NCBI RefSeq assembly: GCF_002210165.1
Contig: NZ_AQQP01000002.1
Coordinates: 1-64,000 of the forward strand
From: Phaeobacter sp. 22II1-1F12B
Lineage (GTDB): Bacteria; Pseudomonadota; Alphaproteobacteria; Rhodobacterales; Rhodobacteraceae
Length of the DNA stretch: 64,000 nt
Reading direction: 5' to 3'
Made by a program: the position numbers and the translations under genes. Shown one piece after another: positions 55,978 through 63,285 of the stretch; within the stretch, counting starts at the first letter, position 1, and every line of letters begins with the position of its first letter. The notes under the pieces were generated by a model. It did no database searches. It was not told the origin of the DNA and was given only the letters and a program-made list of their open reading frames with translations.

Positions 55978-57024
55978 TTAGTTGGCAGCCTTGATTTCGG
56001 AAACGATGCGCGAGTAGTCACGCTGGGCTTCGCCCACGTCGCGCAGCTGTTCGTATTCCATCATGTCGGCAGGCTTCATGCCCATGTTCGGGAATGTTTC
56101 GATCAGGCTCGCGTCGAGACCTTCCATCGCAGCCTCATTAGGCACCTTGTAAAGGATGTTCTCGGCGGCCCAGCGGTGGTTCTCCGCGTCGAGGATGTAA
56201 TCGACGAAGGCATAGGCCGCATCCTTGTTTTCGGACGCCTTCATGATGACCATCGTATCGACCCAGAGGTCTGAACCTTCTTCGGGGATGGTGTACTTGA
56301 TCTCGGCATTTTCGGCGATGCCGTAGTTGCACCAGCCGTCCCATGCCTGCACCAGCTCGGCTTCGCCCGACACGAGCTTGGCATAGAACGTCGTGTCGTC
56401 ATAGGCAAGCAGCGTGCCTTTGGCGTCGATCAGAAGATCGCGCACCTCGGCCATCTTGTCGCTATCGGTTTCGTTCACCGAATAGCCAAGCGCGAGCTGA
56501 CCCGCGGCCAGCAGCCAGCGGTCCGTCGCCAGCATGGTCGTCTTGCCGGAAACATCGTCGGACGGTTTCAGCAGGTCATTCCAGGACGTCGGCTCGGACA
56601 CGAGATCGGAACGATAGCAAAGGCCCGTCGTGCCCCATGCGTAAGGCACCGAGAAACTGTTACCCGGATCATGCGGCAGTTCGGTTGCCTCCGCGTACAA
56701 GTTCGAAAGGTTGGGCAGCTTGGAATGGTCAAGCTCTTCGGCAAGGCCCAGCTTGCTCAGCACCTCGGCGAAAGGTGAGGATACGAAAACGACGTCATAT
56801 CCCTCACCGCCCGAGGCGATCAGCTTGCCCATGATCTCTTCGTTGGTGGCGTGCAGAACCAGTTCAGCTTCGTTGCCGGTTGCCTCATTGAAATTGTCGA
56901 TGGCATCCGCCGCCATGTAACCATCCCAGTTCGAAACCGTCAGGGGTTCGGCAAGTGCGGTAGAGCCGATCGTGGCCAGCGCGGCGCTCAGGCACAGGCC
57001 GGCACCGATAATACGTTGTGTCAT
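55978..57024 (-). CDS. Polyamine-type periplasmic binding protein (PotD-like)
   Basis: This 348-residue protein has a signal peptide (MTQRIIGAGLCLSAAL and on to STALA). Mature features include VSNWDGYMAADAIDNFNEATG, PYAWGTTGLCYRSD and the W-D-G-W region (LVQAWDGWCNYG), common to spermidine/putrescine receptors. The ligand is probably an amine or a small cationic compound. The ATG at 57024 follows GGAGG by 7 bases. It is the first gene of the 13-gene leftward operon. Confidence 0.92.
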   Translation of the reverse strand: MTQRIIGAGLCLSAALATIGSTALAEPLTVSNWDGYMAADAIDNFNEATGNEAELVLHATNEEIMGKLIASGGEGYDVVFVSSPFAEVLSKLGLAEELDHSKLPNLSNLYAEATELPHDPGNSFSVPYAWGTTGLCYRSDLVSEPTSWNDLLKPSDDVSGKTTMLATDRWLLAAGQLALGYSVNETDSDKMAEVRDLLIDAKGTLLAYDDTTFYAKLVSGEAELVQAWDGWCNYGIAENAEIKYTIPEEGSDLWVDTMVIMKASENKDAAYAFVDYILDAENHRWAAENILYKVPNEAAMEGLDASLIETFPNMGMKPADMMEYEQLRDVGEAQRDYSRIVSEIKAAN

Positions 57025-57223
57025 AAACAGACCTCCATGTCGTTTCATTGTCAGCGCCGGTTCCTGATGGTCCGGCCGATTTCGTCTTGCGATTCTTCCC
57101 GATCGCGATAGGGTCAGTATTAATACGTCCAAAAAAACGTCAATTTGTATTTGCTGTCCTTTTACAGATGAACGCCGGGCGGACCGAATTTGCTTATGAA
57201 ATCACCGGACAAGAGACCAAGCC
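57025..57223. promoter_or_regulatory. Divergent promoter region of the glycosyltransferase/amine cluster
   Basis: This 199-base region separates the leftward operon from the rightward regulator gene. It holds a perfect 10-base palindrome GTATTAATAC at 57117-57126, followed by the AT-rich ACGTCC-AAAAAAA-CGTC tract. The palindrome is a candidate operator for the GntR-type protein encoded at 57224. No further genes are seen. Confidence 0.5.
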
Positions 57224-58156
57224 ATGCCCCGGACCCGCAGCAACACCAGACGCAACCACATGTTGCTTGCCCGTCAGATTATCGAGGTCGCTCTTGAAAA
57301 GGGCATGAACGCGGGCGATCATCTGCCGGAAAAGGTATTCTCCGAGGCCTGCGGCGTGTCCCGAACGCCCATTCGATCCGCCCTCAAGATACTGGAAGAT
57401 AAAGAAATTGTCACCAGACGCGAGGAAGAGGGCTTCTTTCTTGTTGTCGGGCCGGAACAGGGGCTTGCGGAACAACCGTCGCAGCTGGGCGAGGTCGAAG
57501 ATTCCCTGGCGGCAAGGATCCTCTCAGATCGGGCAGAGCGCCGTATCGGTGATGTTCAATCTGTAAGCGCTTTTGTACGGCGATACTCAGTTCCGCGCTC
57601 GGCGGTACTAAATGCGCTAAAAATACTGACCTCCGAGGGTATAGTTGCGCAATTGCCCGGTCGGACCTGGGCTTTCCAACCGATGCTTGATACCCCCAAT
57701 GCAATCGGCGAAAGTCTCGACTTCCGGCTGATGCTGGAACCGCAGGCCATCCTGGCTCCGGGATTTTCGATGGACAGCCAGAAGGTCGGACTTGTGCGCC
57801 AACAGATGCAGGATTTCCTTGATCGGCCCAATGGCCGGATGAGTGCCGCAGGCTTTCTGAAGCTCGATTGCGACTTTCACGCTTTCATAGCGGAAAGCTC
57901 TGGCAACAGGTTCGTTCGCGGCGCTCTTCTGGCGCATCAGCGGCTGCGCCAGACGACCCAGAAAGACATGGCCCTGCCAGAATACCGCCTGCGCCAGTCT
58001 CTTGAAGAGCACCTCGACATTCTCGACAGTCTCGAGCGCATGCAACTGGATCTTGCCGCAGATCAGATGGTGCTGCACCTGCGCCGGTCGCAGATCCGTC
58101 GGCCCAAAGCGGCCAACAGGGGCATCATGCCACTGGGACGCGGAGCGCTGAGATGA
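57224..58156 (+). CDS. GntR-type regulator with two winged-helix domains and an FCD-like domain
   Basis: In this 310-residue protein the first winged helix spans about residues 15-76 (GDHLPEKVFSEACGVSRTPIRSALKILEDK). A second similar one spans about 94-152 (RIGDVQSVSAFVRRYSVPRSAVLNALKILTSEGI). An FCD-like helical sensor follows to about 290. Standard GntR proteins have one winged helix. It overlaps the downstream glycosyltransferase copy B by 4 bases, so regulator and enzyme are co-translated. It is predicted to control both divergent operons. Confidence 0.85.
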   Translation: MPRTRSNTRRNHMLLARQIIEVALEKGMNAGDHLPEKVFSEACGVSRTPIRSALKILEDKEIVTRREEEGFFLVVGPEQGLAEQPSQLGEVEDSLAARILSDRAERRIGDVQSVSAFVRRYSVPRSAVLNALKILTSEGIVAQLPGRTWAFQPMLDTPNAIGESLDFRLMLEPQAILAPGFSMDSQKVGLVRQQMQDFLDRPNGRMSAAGFLKLDCDFHAFIAESSGNRFVRGALLAHQRLRQTTQKDMALPEYRLRQSLEEHLDILDSLERMQLDLAADQMVLHLRRSQIRRPKAANRGIMPLGRGALR

Positions 58157-59427
58157 CCGAAGCGCCGGTAATCGCCTTTTTTCCCGAAGCGAGTTTTGGC
58201 TCTGCCTTGAACTGCGTCGGCATCGCGCAGCAGTTGCAGCGGTCCGGTGCAGTGCCGGTGTTCATCTGCCACCCAGGATTCACTGGCGTTTTTGCAGAAT
58301 ACGGGTTCAAGGAATACCACCTGACCCAGGGCGCGGCGACGAGCCAGCAGACCGAAGAGACCTGGCAGTCCTTCGTGACGACGCATCTGGAGCATTTCGA
58401 TCTCGACCCCAAGGCGCAGTTGACGACCTATGTCGCGCCGACATGGGAAGCGATTGTCGATACGGCGATCCAAGCCGAAGAAGGGCTGCAAAGGCTGCTG
58501 AAGCGCATCCAGCCCGACGGGATCGTGCTCGACAATGTCATTATGTTCCCCGCCATCGCGAACGCAGGCGTGCCCTGGATCAGGGTTGTGTCCTGCGCTG
58601 AAACGGAATTACCCGATGCCAATGTCCCGCCCTACCTGTCGGGCCTGACCGCCAGCGATCCGGCCTGCGCGCCATTTCACGAAGAGTATCTTAAGACCAC
58701 TGCGGCGGCGCATCGGCGATACAACAGTTTCCGAAAGAAACGCGGCCTGCCCGCCGTCGAGGACGGACAGTTCCTCGAAACCTCTCCCTATCTGAACCTG
58801 CTTCTGTCGCCGTCGGCGGTAAGGTACGACCGCGCGAATCCCCTGCCAGATGAAATTTTTGTCTTCCTCGAAGGCTGCGTCAGAGAAGAAGCGCGCTTTG
58901 ACACGCCGCCCCTGCCGGTCAACGACGGCCCGCTTGTCTATGTCAGCTTCGGAAGTCTTGGCGCAATTGACACCGATCTGATCAGCCGCATGATTTCGGT
59001 GTTTTCATCGGTCCCCGCCCGGTTCTTCGTAAATGTCGGCGGATTTCTCGAGTACTACACCAAGGTGCCCGACAACGTGTACCTCGGCAGCTGGTTCCCG
59101 CAGCCGTCGATTGTCGAACAGGCAGATCTCTTCATCCACCACGGCGGCAACAACAGCTTTTGCGAGGCGCTCTACTTTGGCGTTCCTTCGCTTGTCATGC
59201 CCTATTGCTGGGACGGTCACGATAACGCGGCCCGGGCCGCCGAAACCGCGACGGGCATCCATATGAACCGCTCGAAATGGGACGGCGCGGAATTGGCAAG
59301 CGCCATGACGACGCTCTTTTCCGATCAGGAGATGCACACCCGTCTTGCCGACATCTCGGCCCGAATGAAATCCGATCTCGGCACGGAAAAAGCCGCGGAT
59401 CATATCATGCGTGTGCTGCGCCCTTAA
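58153..59427 (+). CDS. GT1/UGT-like glycosyltransferase, copy B
   Basis: This 424-residue paralogue of copy A at 51853-53139 is recognisably collinear through FFPEASFG, LNCVGIAQQL, LDNVIMFPAIANAGVPW and the PSPG-like box (SWFPQPSI, HHGGNNSFCEALYFGVP, MPYCWDGHDNA). The donor box is the same, while the acceptor-side segment differs more. It is in an operon with the regulator on the other strand. Two copies with one donor and different acceptors suggests two related substrates or two steps. Confidence 0.9.
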   Translation: MTEAPVIAFFPEASFGSALNCVGIAQQLQRSGAVPVFICHPGFTGVFAEYGFKEYHLTQGAATSQQTEETWQSFVTTHLEHFDLDPKAQLTTYVAPTWEAIVDTAIQAEEGLQRLLKRIQPDGIVLDNVIMFPAIANAGVPWIRVVSCAETELPDANVPPYLSGLTASDPACAPFHEEYLKTTAAAHRRYNSFRKKRGLPAVEDGQFLETSPYLNLLLSPSAVRYDRANPLPDEIFVFLEGCVREEARFDTPPLPVNDGPLVYVSFGSLGAIDTDLISRMISVFSSVPARFFVNVGGFLEYYTKVPDNVYLGSWFPQPSIVEQADLFIHHGGNNSFCEALYFGVPSLVMPYCWDGHDNAARAAETATGIHMNRSKWDGAELASAMTTLFSDQEMHTRLADISARMKSDLGTEKAADHIMRVLRP

Positions 59428-59591
59428 CGCTGAGCCGATCGATAGACGCGGCACGTTAACACGCGCACCCTCGCAACCCTTTGAAGATCACCACAATTGG
59501 AGACTTCAATTTAGGGTTGTGTTAGCCTTTTGACACGAATCGATTTTTCCCGCGCTTTAATGCGAGAGCCGATGACGGAGTAATCTCTACC

Positions 59592-60419
59592 GTGTCGCCA
59601 TTTCGACCCCTTGCCGTAATCACCAGCATTTTCCTTGCACAGGCCGCTTTGGCGCAAACCGGTGCGCAGGAAGCGGAACCGCCGATAGATCCGCAAGCCG
59701 TGGAACTTTTGACAAGTGCCGCCGACTTTCTCGCGGCGCAGCCCGTGTTTTCCTTTGACTGGTTCGTATCCTACGACGACGTCATCGACGGACGGGAAAA
59801 GCTGACTTTTACCCGCAGCGGTTCAAACCTGATGTCGCGTGACGACGGGTTCTATTCTTTCTCGCAGACCGGAGAGGACACGCGCGAGTATTTCTTTGAC
59901 GGGTCCACGGTGGTGATCGCCGATGTTGAAGCGGATGCCTATGTCATGGCGCCATTCGATGGCGATTTCGACGCGCTAGTCGATCGCATCGCGCTTGAAT
60001 ACGATCTGCACCTGCCGATCTGGGAGATCATGAGCGTCGATCCGGGCGCGGCCTTGCTGCGCGACGCAAGCGCCGCAGCCTATCTGGGCACGACTTCGAT
60101 TGCAGGTCATCCCGCTCACCACCTTGCCTTTGCGAGCTACGAGCGGGACTGGCAGATATGGGTAAGCACCGATCCGGAACTTCCGGTCTTGATGATGATC
60201 GTCGGCACCGACCCTTACGCGCAGGGTTGGCCACAGTACCGAGCCTATTTCATGGACTGGGATTTTGCGCCCGAGGTGGAAGCCGGGAATTTCCAATACG
60301 TCCCGGGTGAAAACAGTGACCGCATGGTCTGGCCCAAGGTCAGCAATGAGATCCTCGGTCAGGCCGACAGCCTGCCATCGGATGATCCCGAGGCGGATGC
60401 AAATCGGGAGGATCAGTGA
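59592..60419 (+). CDS. Secreted DUF2092-like protein
   Basis: This 275-residue protein has a signal peptide (residues 1 to about 21, ending ALA). The mature domain resembles the DUF2092/LolA-like periplasmic fold: FDWFVSYDDVIDGREKLTFTRSGSN, HPAHHLAF and WQIWVSTDPELPVLMMIV. The start is a GTG at 59592 with a distant GGAG. The stop overlaps the next gene by 4 bases (ATGA), so they form a two-gene operon. The function is unknown. Confidence 0.72.
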   Translation: MSPFRPLAVITSIFLAQAALAQTGAQEAEPPIDPQAVELLTSAADFLAAQPVFSFDWFVSYDDVIDGREKLTFTRSGSNLMSRDDGFYSFSQTGEDTREYFFDGSTVVIADVEADAYVMAPFDGDFDALVDRIALEYDLHLPIWEIMSVDPGAALLRDASAAAYLGTTSIAGHPAHHLAFASYERDWQIWVSTDPELPVLMMIVGTDPYAQGWPQYRAYFMDWDFAPEVEAGNFQYVPGENSDRMVWPKVSNEILGQADSLPSDDPEADANREDQ

Positions 60420-61702
60420 TGAAACGGTTACTCGTGGGGCTGCTGTCATTCCAACTGGCTTTCATGACCTCTCCCGATGCCGTCATCCGGTTCGACTTCA
60501 GCCTTGATCGCGCCGAGGCGCGGGGCAATGGCCGCGCGGGAGGATTTCATGGCGCGCCGAAAGGCGGCGGAGGCGCAAAAACCCGCCCTGCAAGAGCCGG
60601 TGCAAGCGCGCCCCGACCTCGCCCGTCTGTACAGCGACCGGCCAGCAAACCGGCGATCAAGCTCCCCAACCGGCCCTCGACACGACCCGCCGCCAAACCT
60701 GCCACACGGCCCGGAATTGCGCCCGGCGGCAACCTTGCACGACCCGCGAACAAGCCACAGGGGCTGAAGCCACCGGGGAACCGTCCGCCAATTGCCAAAC
60801 CGCCGGGCAACCGTCCGATTGCCTCGAACCGGCCCGGCAACAGGCCACCGGTTACGCGCCCTGGCGGCAACCGCCCACCGATAGCGGCACGCCCGCCGGG
60901 CAACCGCCCTCCTGGTACGCGCCCGCGCCCACCCGGCAACCGGCCTCCTATCGCCAACCGCCCGCGCCCACCTGGCTGGCACCCGCCGCACCATCATCCC
61001 CCCGGCTGGCGGCCGCCCTATGTGCCACCGCCCTACTATCGCCCGCCTCATAATTACTGGGGCGACTATCACTACAACGACGGCTGGGGATGGTTCTTTA
61101 CCGCCGCGATGGTCGGTGGAACGATGGCCTTTGTCTCCTCGTTGCCGGATGACGAATGCAAAAAGGTCTCTGACAGTGGCGAGACGCTTTATGAGTGCGA
61201 CGGCAAGCTCTACCGCTCTACCTATTACAAGGATGAACAGGTCTACGAGATCGTTTCCGACCCGCCCGGTGAAACAGCGGCGCCCACGGAACCCCAAAGC
61301 GTTATCGGGCTTGCCCTGACTTCGCCGATGACGCGCGGCGAAGTGGTGCGTGAACTTCAATTGCTGCTCACCGACTATGGGTACGATACAGGCGGCGCGG
61401 ACGGGATATTTGGCAGCGGGACGGAAACGGCGCTGCAATGGTTCCAGTACGATAACGGGCTGGATACGACCGGCGTGGTCGATGCGGCGACGGCTGCCGC
61501 TCTTGGATACAGCTCTCCGGCGGCCCCGGAAGACGTACCGTCAGCAACCCCCGAAGCAGCTGAAACCGCGGCCCCGGTCGAGACCATGCAAGAATCCCCT
61601 TCTACCGATAGCGATCAGACTTCCACGGTCCCTCAAGCCGAACAGCCATCGACCGAGGAGGCCAATCCGCTACCGGTACCCGTCCCACCCCCCAGCGAAT
61701 GA
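60416..61702 (+). CDS. Pro-rich envelope protein with C-terminal peptidoglycan-binding domain
   Basis: This 428-residue protein has a hydrophobic N-terminal leader, then about 150 residues of low complexity built on PGNRPP-type repeats. A short region with Tyr, His and Trp and one membrane-like segment follows (WGWFFTAAMVGGTMAFVSSL, about 227-246). A peptidoglycan-binding domain 1 is near 305-365 (VVRELQLLLTDYGYDTGGADGIFGSGTETALQWFQ). An acidic tail ends the protein. It may span the periplasm with the wall-binding domain. It is encoded directly after the DUF2092-like gene. Confidence 0.75.
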   Translation: MMKRLLVGLLSFQLAFMTSPDAVIRFDFSLDRAEARGNGRAGGFHGAPKGGGGAKTRPARAGASAPRPRPSVQRPASKPAIKLPNRPSTRPAAKPATRPGIAPGGNLARPANKPQGLKPPGNRPPIAKPPGNRPIASNRPGNRPPVTRPGGNRPPIAARPPGNRPPGTRPRPPGNRPPIANRPRPPGWHPPHHHPPGWRPPYVPPPYYRPPHNYWGDYHYNDGWGWFFTAAMVGGTMAFVSSLPDDECKKVSDSGETLYECDGKLYRSTYYKDEQVYEIVSDPPGETAAPTEPQSVIGLALTSPMTRGEVVRELQLLLTDYGYDTGGADGIFGSGTETALQWFQYDNGLDTTGVVDAATAAALGYSSPAAPEDVPSATPEAAETAAPVETMQESPSTDSDQTSTVPQAEQPSTEEANPLPVPVPPPSE

Positions 61703-61747
61703 GAGAAAGCCTCGCGCGATGCAAGCAAAGCGCGGAGTTCTCGCAAG

Positions 61748-62533
61748 TTATCGGCGCTGAATGGCGCTTGGTACTTGCTTTTCGATCCGCCGGAAGATGA
61801 AGGCAATGATCCCGGCAATCACAAGATAGACCAGCGCCAGCAACAACAGCGGTTCGTAGACGATCAGCGTATCGGCCCTGACCCGGGAAGAAACCGCGTA
61901 GATGTCGATCACGGTAATGGTGGCAACCAGCGGTGTCGCCTTGAGCTGCAGGATCGTTTCGCCCCCCAGCGTAGGCAGCACGTTGCGAATGGCCTGCGGC
62001 AGCCAGATGCGCCGGAACACAGCAAAGGGACGCATGCCATAAGCCTTGGCCGCTTCAAGCTGCCCTTTACCAACGCCAGAAAAGGCACCCCTCATAACTT
62101 CGCCTTCGTAACCGGCGTAGGACAGCGTCAGCGCCAGAACCGCATAGGGCCATGCTTGCCGCAGGTAAGGCCAAAGCTCGCTCTGCCGGATCGCCGGAAA
62201 CTGCGGAAAAAGCGACCCCAGCCCGTAATACAACAACCAGATCTGCAATAGCAGCGGCGTCCCCCGGATCACGGTACAGAATACGCGCGCCGGTGTCGAA
62301 AGATACCAAGGCCCGACAGCCTGCGCCAAACCCAGCGGGATCGCGAGGAGAAAGCCGAGTATTGTCGTGACAACCAGCAGCCAGATGGTCCGCCACAAAC
62401 CTTCCAGTGCAAGCGGCGCATATTGCGGCAGCCAATCCCAGCGGAGCGACAAAGCGCACCAGACGACAAAGGCCAAAAACAGCAGGATCAGCAGGATCCG
62501 ATGTGGTTTCAGAAGATCGCGCAGCCCGATCAT
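61748..62533 (-). CDS. Polar amino acid ABC permease (HisM-like)
   Basis: This 261-residue HisM-type permease has about five helices and the cytoplasmic loop EAAKAYGMRPFAVFRRIWLPQA (about 157-178). It overlaps the upstream permease by 4 bases. It is the last gene of a leftward operon with a binding protein and another permease; no ATPase gene is present between here and the window's right end. Confidence 0.92.
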   Translation of the reverse strand: MIGLRDLLKPHRILLILLFLAFVVWCALSLRWDWLPQYAPLALEGLWRTIWLLVVTTILGFLLAIPLGLAQAVGPWYLSTPARVFCTVIRGTPLLLQIWLLYYGLGSLFPQFPAIRQSELWPYLRQAWPYAVLALTLSYAGYEGEVMRGAFSGVGKGQLEAAKAYGMRPFAVFRRIWLPQAIRNVLPTLGGETILQLKATPLVATITVIDIYAVSSRVRADTLIVYEPLLLLALVYLVIAGIIAFIFRRIEKQVPSAIQRR

Positions 62534-63282
62534 CGCGTGCCTCCCCTGAGAGACGGTTGCCCGCGTCGCGCCCAGCGCTCGATACGACCAAAGATGACCT
62601 GCGAAAACAGCGTGACGATAAGGTAAAGCGCGCCTGCCGCGAGGAAAAAGGTGAAATAGGCGCGCGTACTTGCCGCGGCCTGCCGTGTCTCAAGCGTAAG
62701 CTCGCTAAATCCAACGATGGCCAGCAGCGCGGTATCCTTTGTCGCGATCAGCCAGAGATTGGCCAGACCCGGCGTCGCAAAGGACATCATCGCCGGAATG
62801 GTCACCCGCCGCATGAGCATGAACGGCGGCATGCCAAAGGCGCGTGCGGCCTCGATCTGTCCGGGCGGCACCGCCTGAATGGCACCGCGTAAAACTTCGA
62901 TGGAATAAGCGCCCTGAACGACGCCCAGCACCCAGATCCCTGCAACAACACCGGAAATCTCGACGCGGCCATAGCCCATCGCTTCCGAGACCTTGTTGAT
63001 CAGGTCGCTGCCCAGATAATAGAGGATCAGGATCAGAACCAGTTCCGGAACAGCCCGGATCACGGTTGTATATACGGCAAGCAGATCGCGAAGGATCGGC
63101 CCGCCGTAGAGTTTTCCATAGGCCCCGAACAGCCCGATCACCAGCCCCATACCAAAGGCGCCAAAGGCGATCTGCAGGGAATTCAGCAGACCGCGCAGCA
63201 GATTGCCGCCCCAGCCCGGCGGAGACAGCGAAAGCAGCTCCGCACTCTGGGCCAGACCAAGCATGTTCAGGAGATCAGACAC
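62530..63282 (-). CDS. Polar amino acid ABC permease (HisQ-like)
   Basis: This 250-residue permease has an EAA-type loop (EAARAFGMPPFMLMRRVTIP, about 141-160) and about five helices. It lies 3 bases after the binding protein stop and overlaps the second permease gene by 4 bases. Together these genes give a HisQM-type channel; the matching ATPase may lie outside the window. Confidence 0.92.
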   Translation of the reverse strand: MSDLLNMLGLAQSAELLSLSPPGWGGNLLRGLLNSLQIAFGAFGMGLVIGLFGAYGKLYGGPILRDLLAVYTTVIRAVPELVLILILYYLGSDLINKVSEAMGYGRVEISGVVAGIWVLGVVQGAYSIEVLRGAIQAVPPGQIEAARAFGMPPFMLMRRVTIPAMMSFATPGLANLWLIATKDTALLAIVGFSELTLETRQAAASTRAYFTFFLAAGALYLIVTLFSQVIFGRIERWARRGQPSLRGGTR

Positions 63283-63285
63283 GGA

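Noticed and set aside
44606-57024. Ordinary gamma-glutamyl-putrescine (Puu) pathway
   Set aside because: No glutamine-synthetase-like PuuA or gamma-glutamyl-GABA hydrolase PuuD is encoded in the operon, while glycosyltransferase, sugar kinase and nucleotidyltransferase genes are.
60700-60990. Short near-regular repeats that might suggest a CRISPR array
   Set aside because: Repeats are in-frame codons for PGNRPP-type peptide units, without fixed-length unique spacers or cas genes.
60446-61438. 330-residue leftward frame opposite the Pro-rich protein
   Set aside because: It is the complement of the repeat, giving Arg/Ala/Gly-rich sequence, and the plus-strand frame has a leader and a PG-binding domain.
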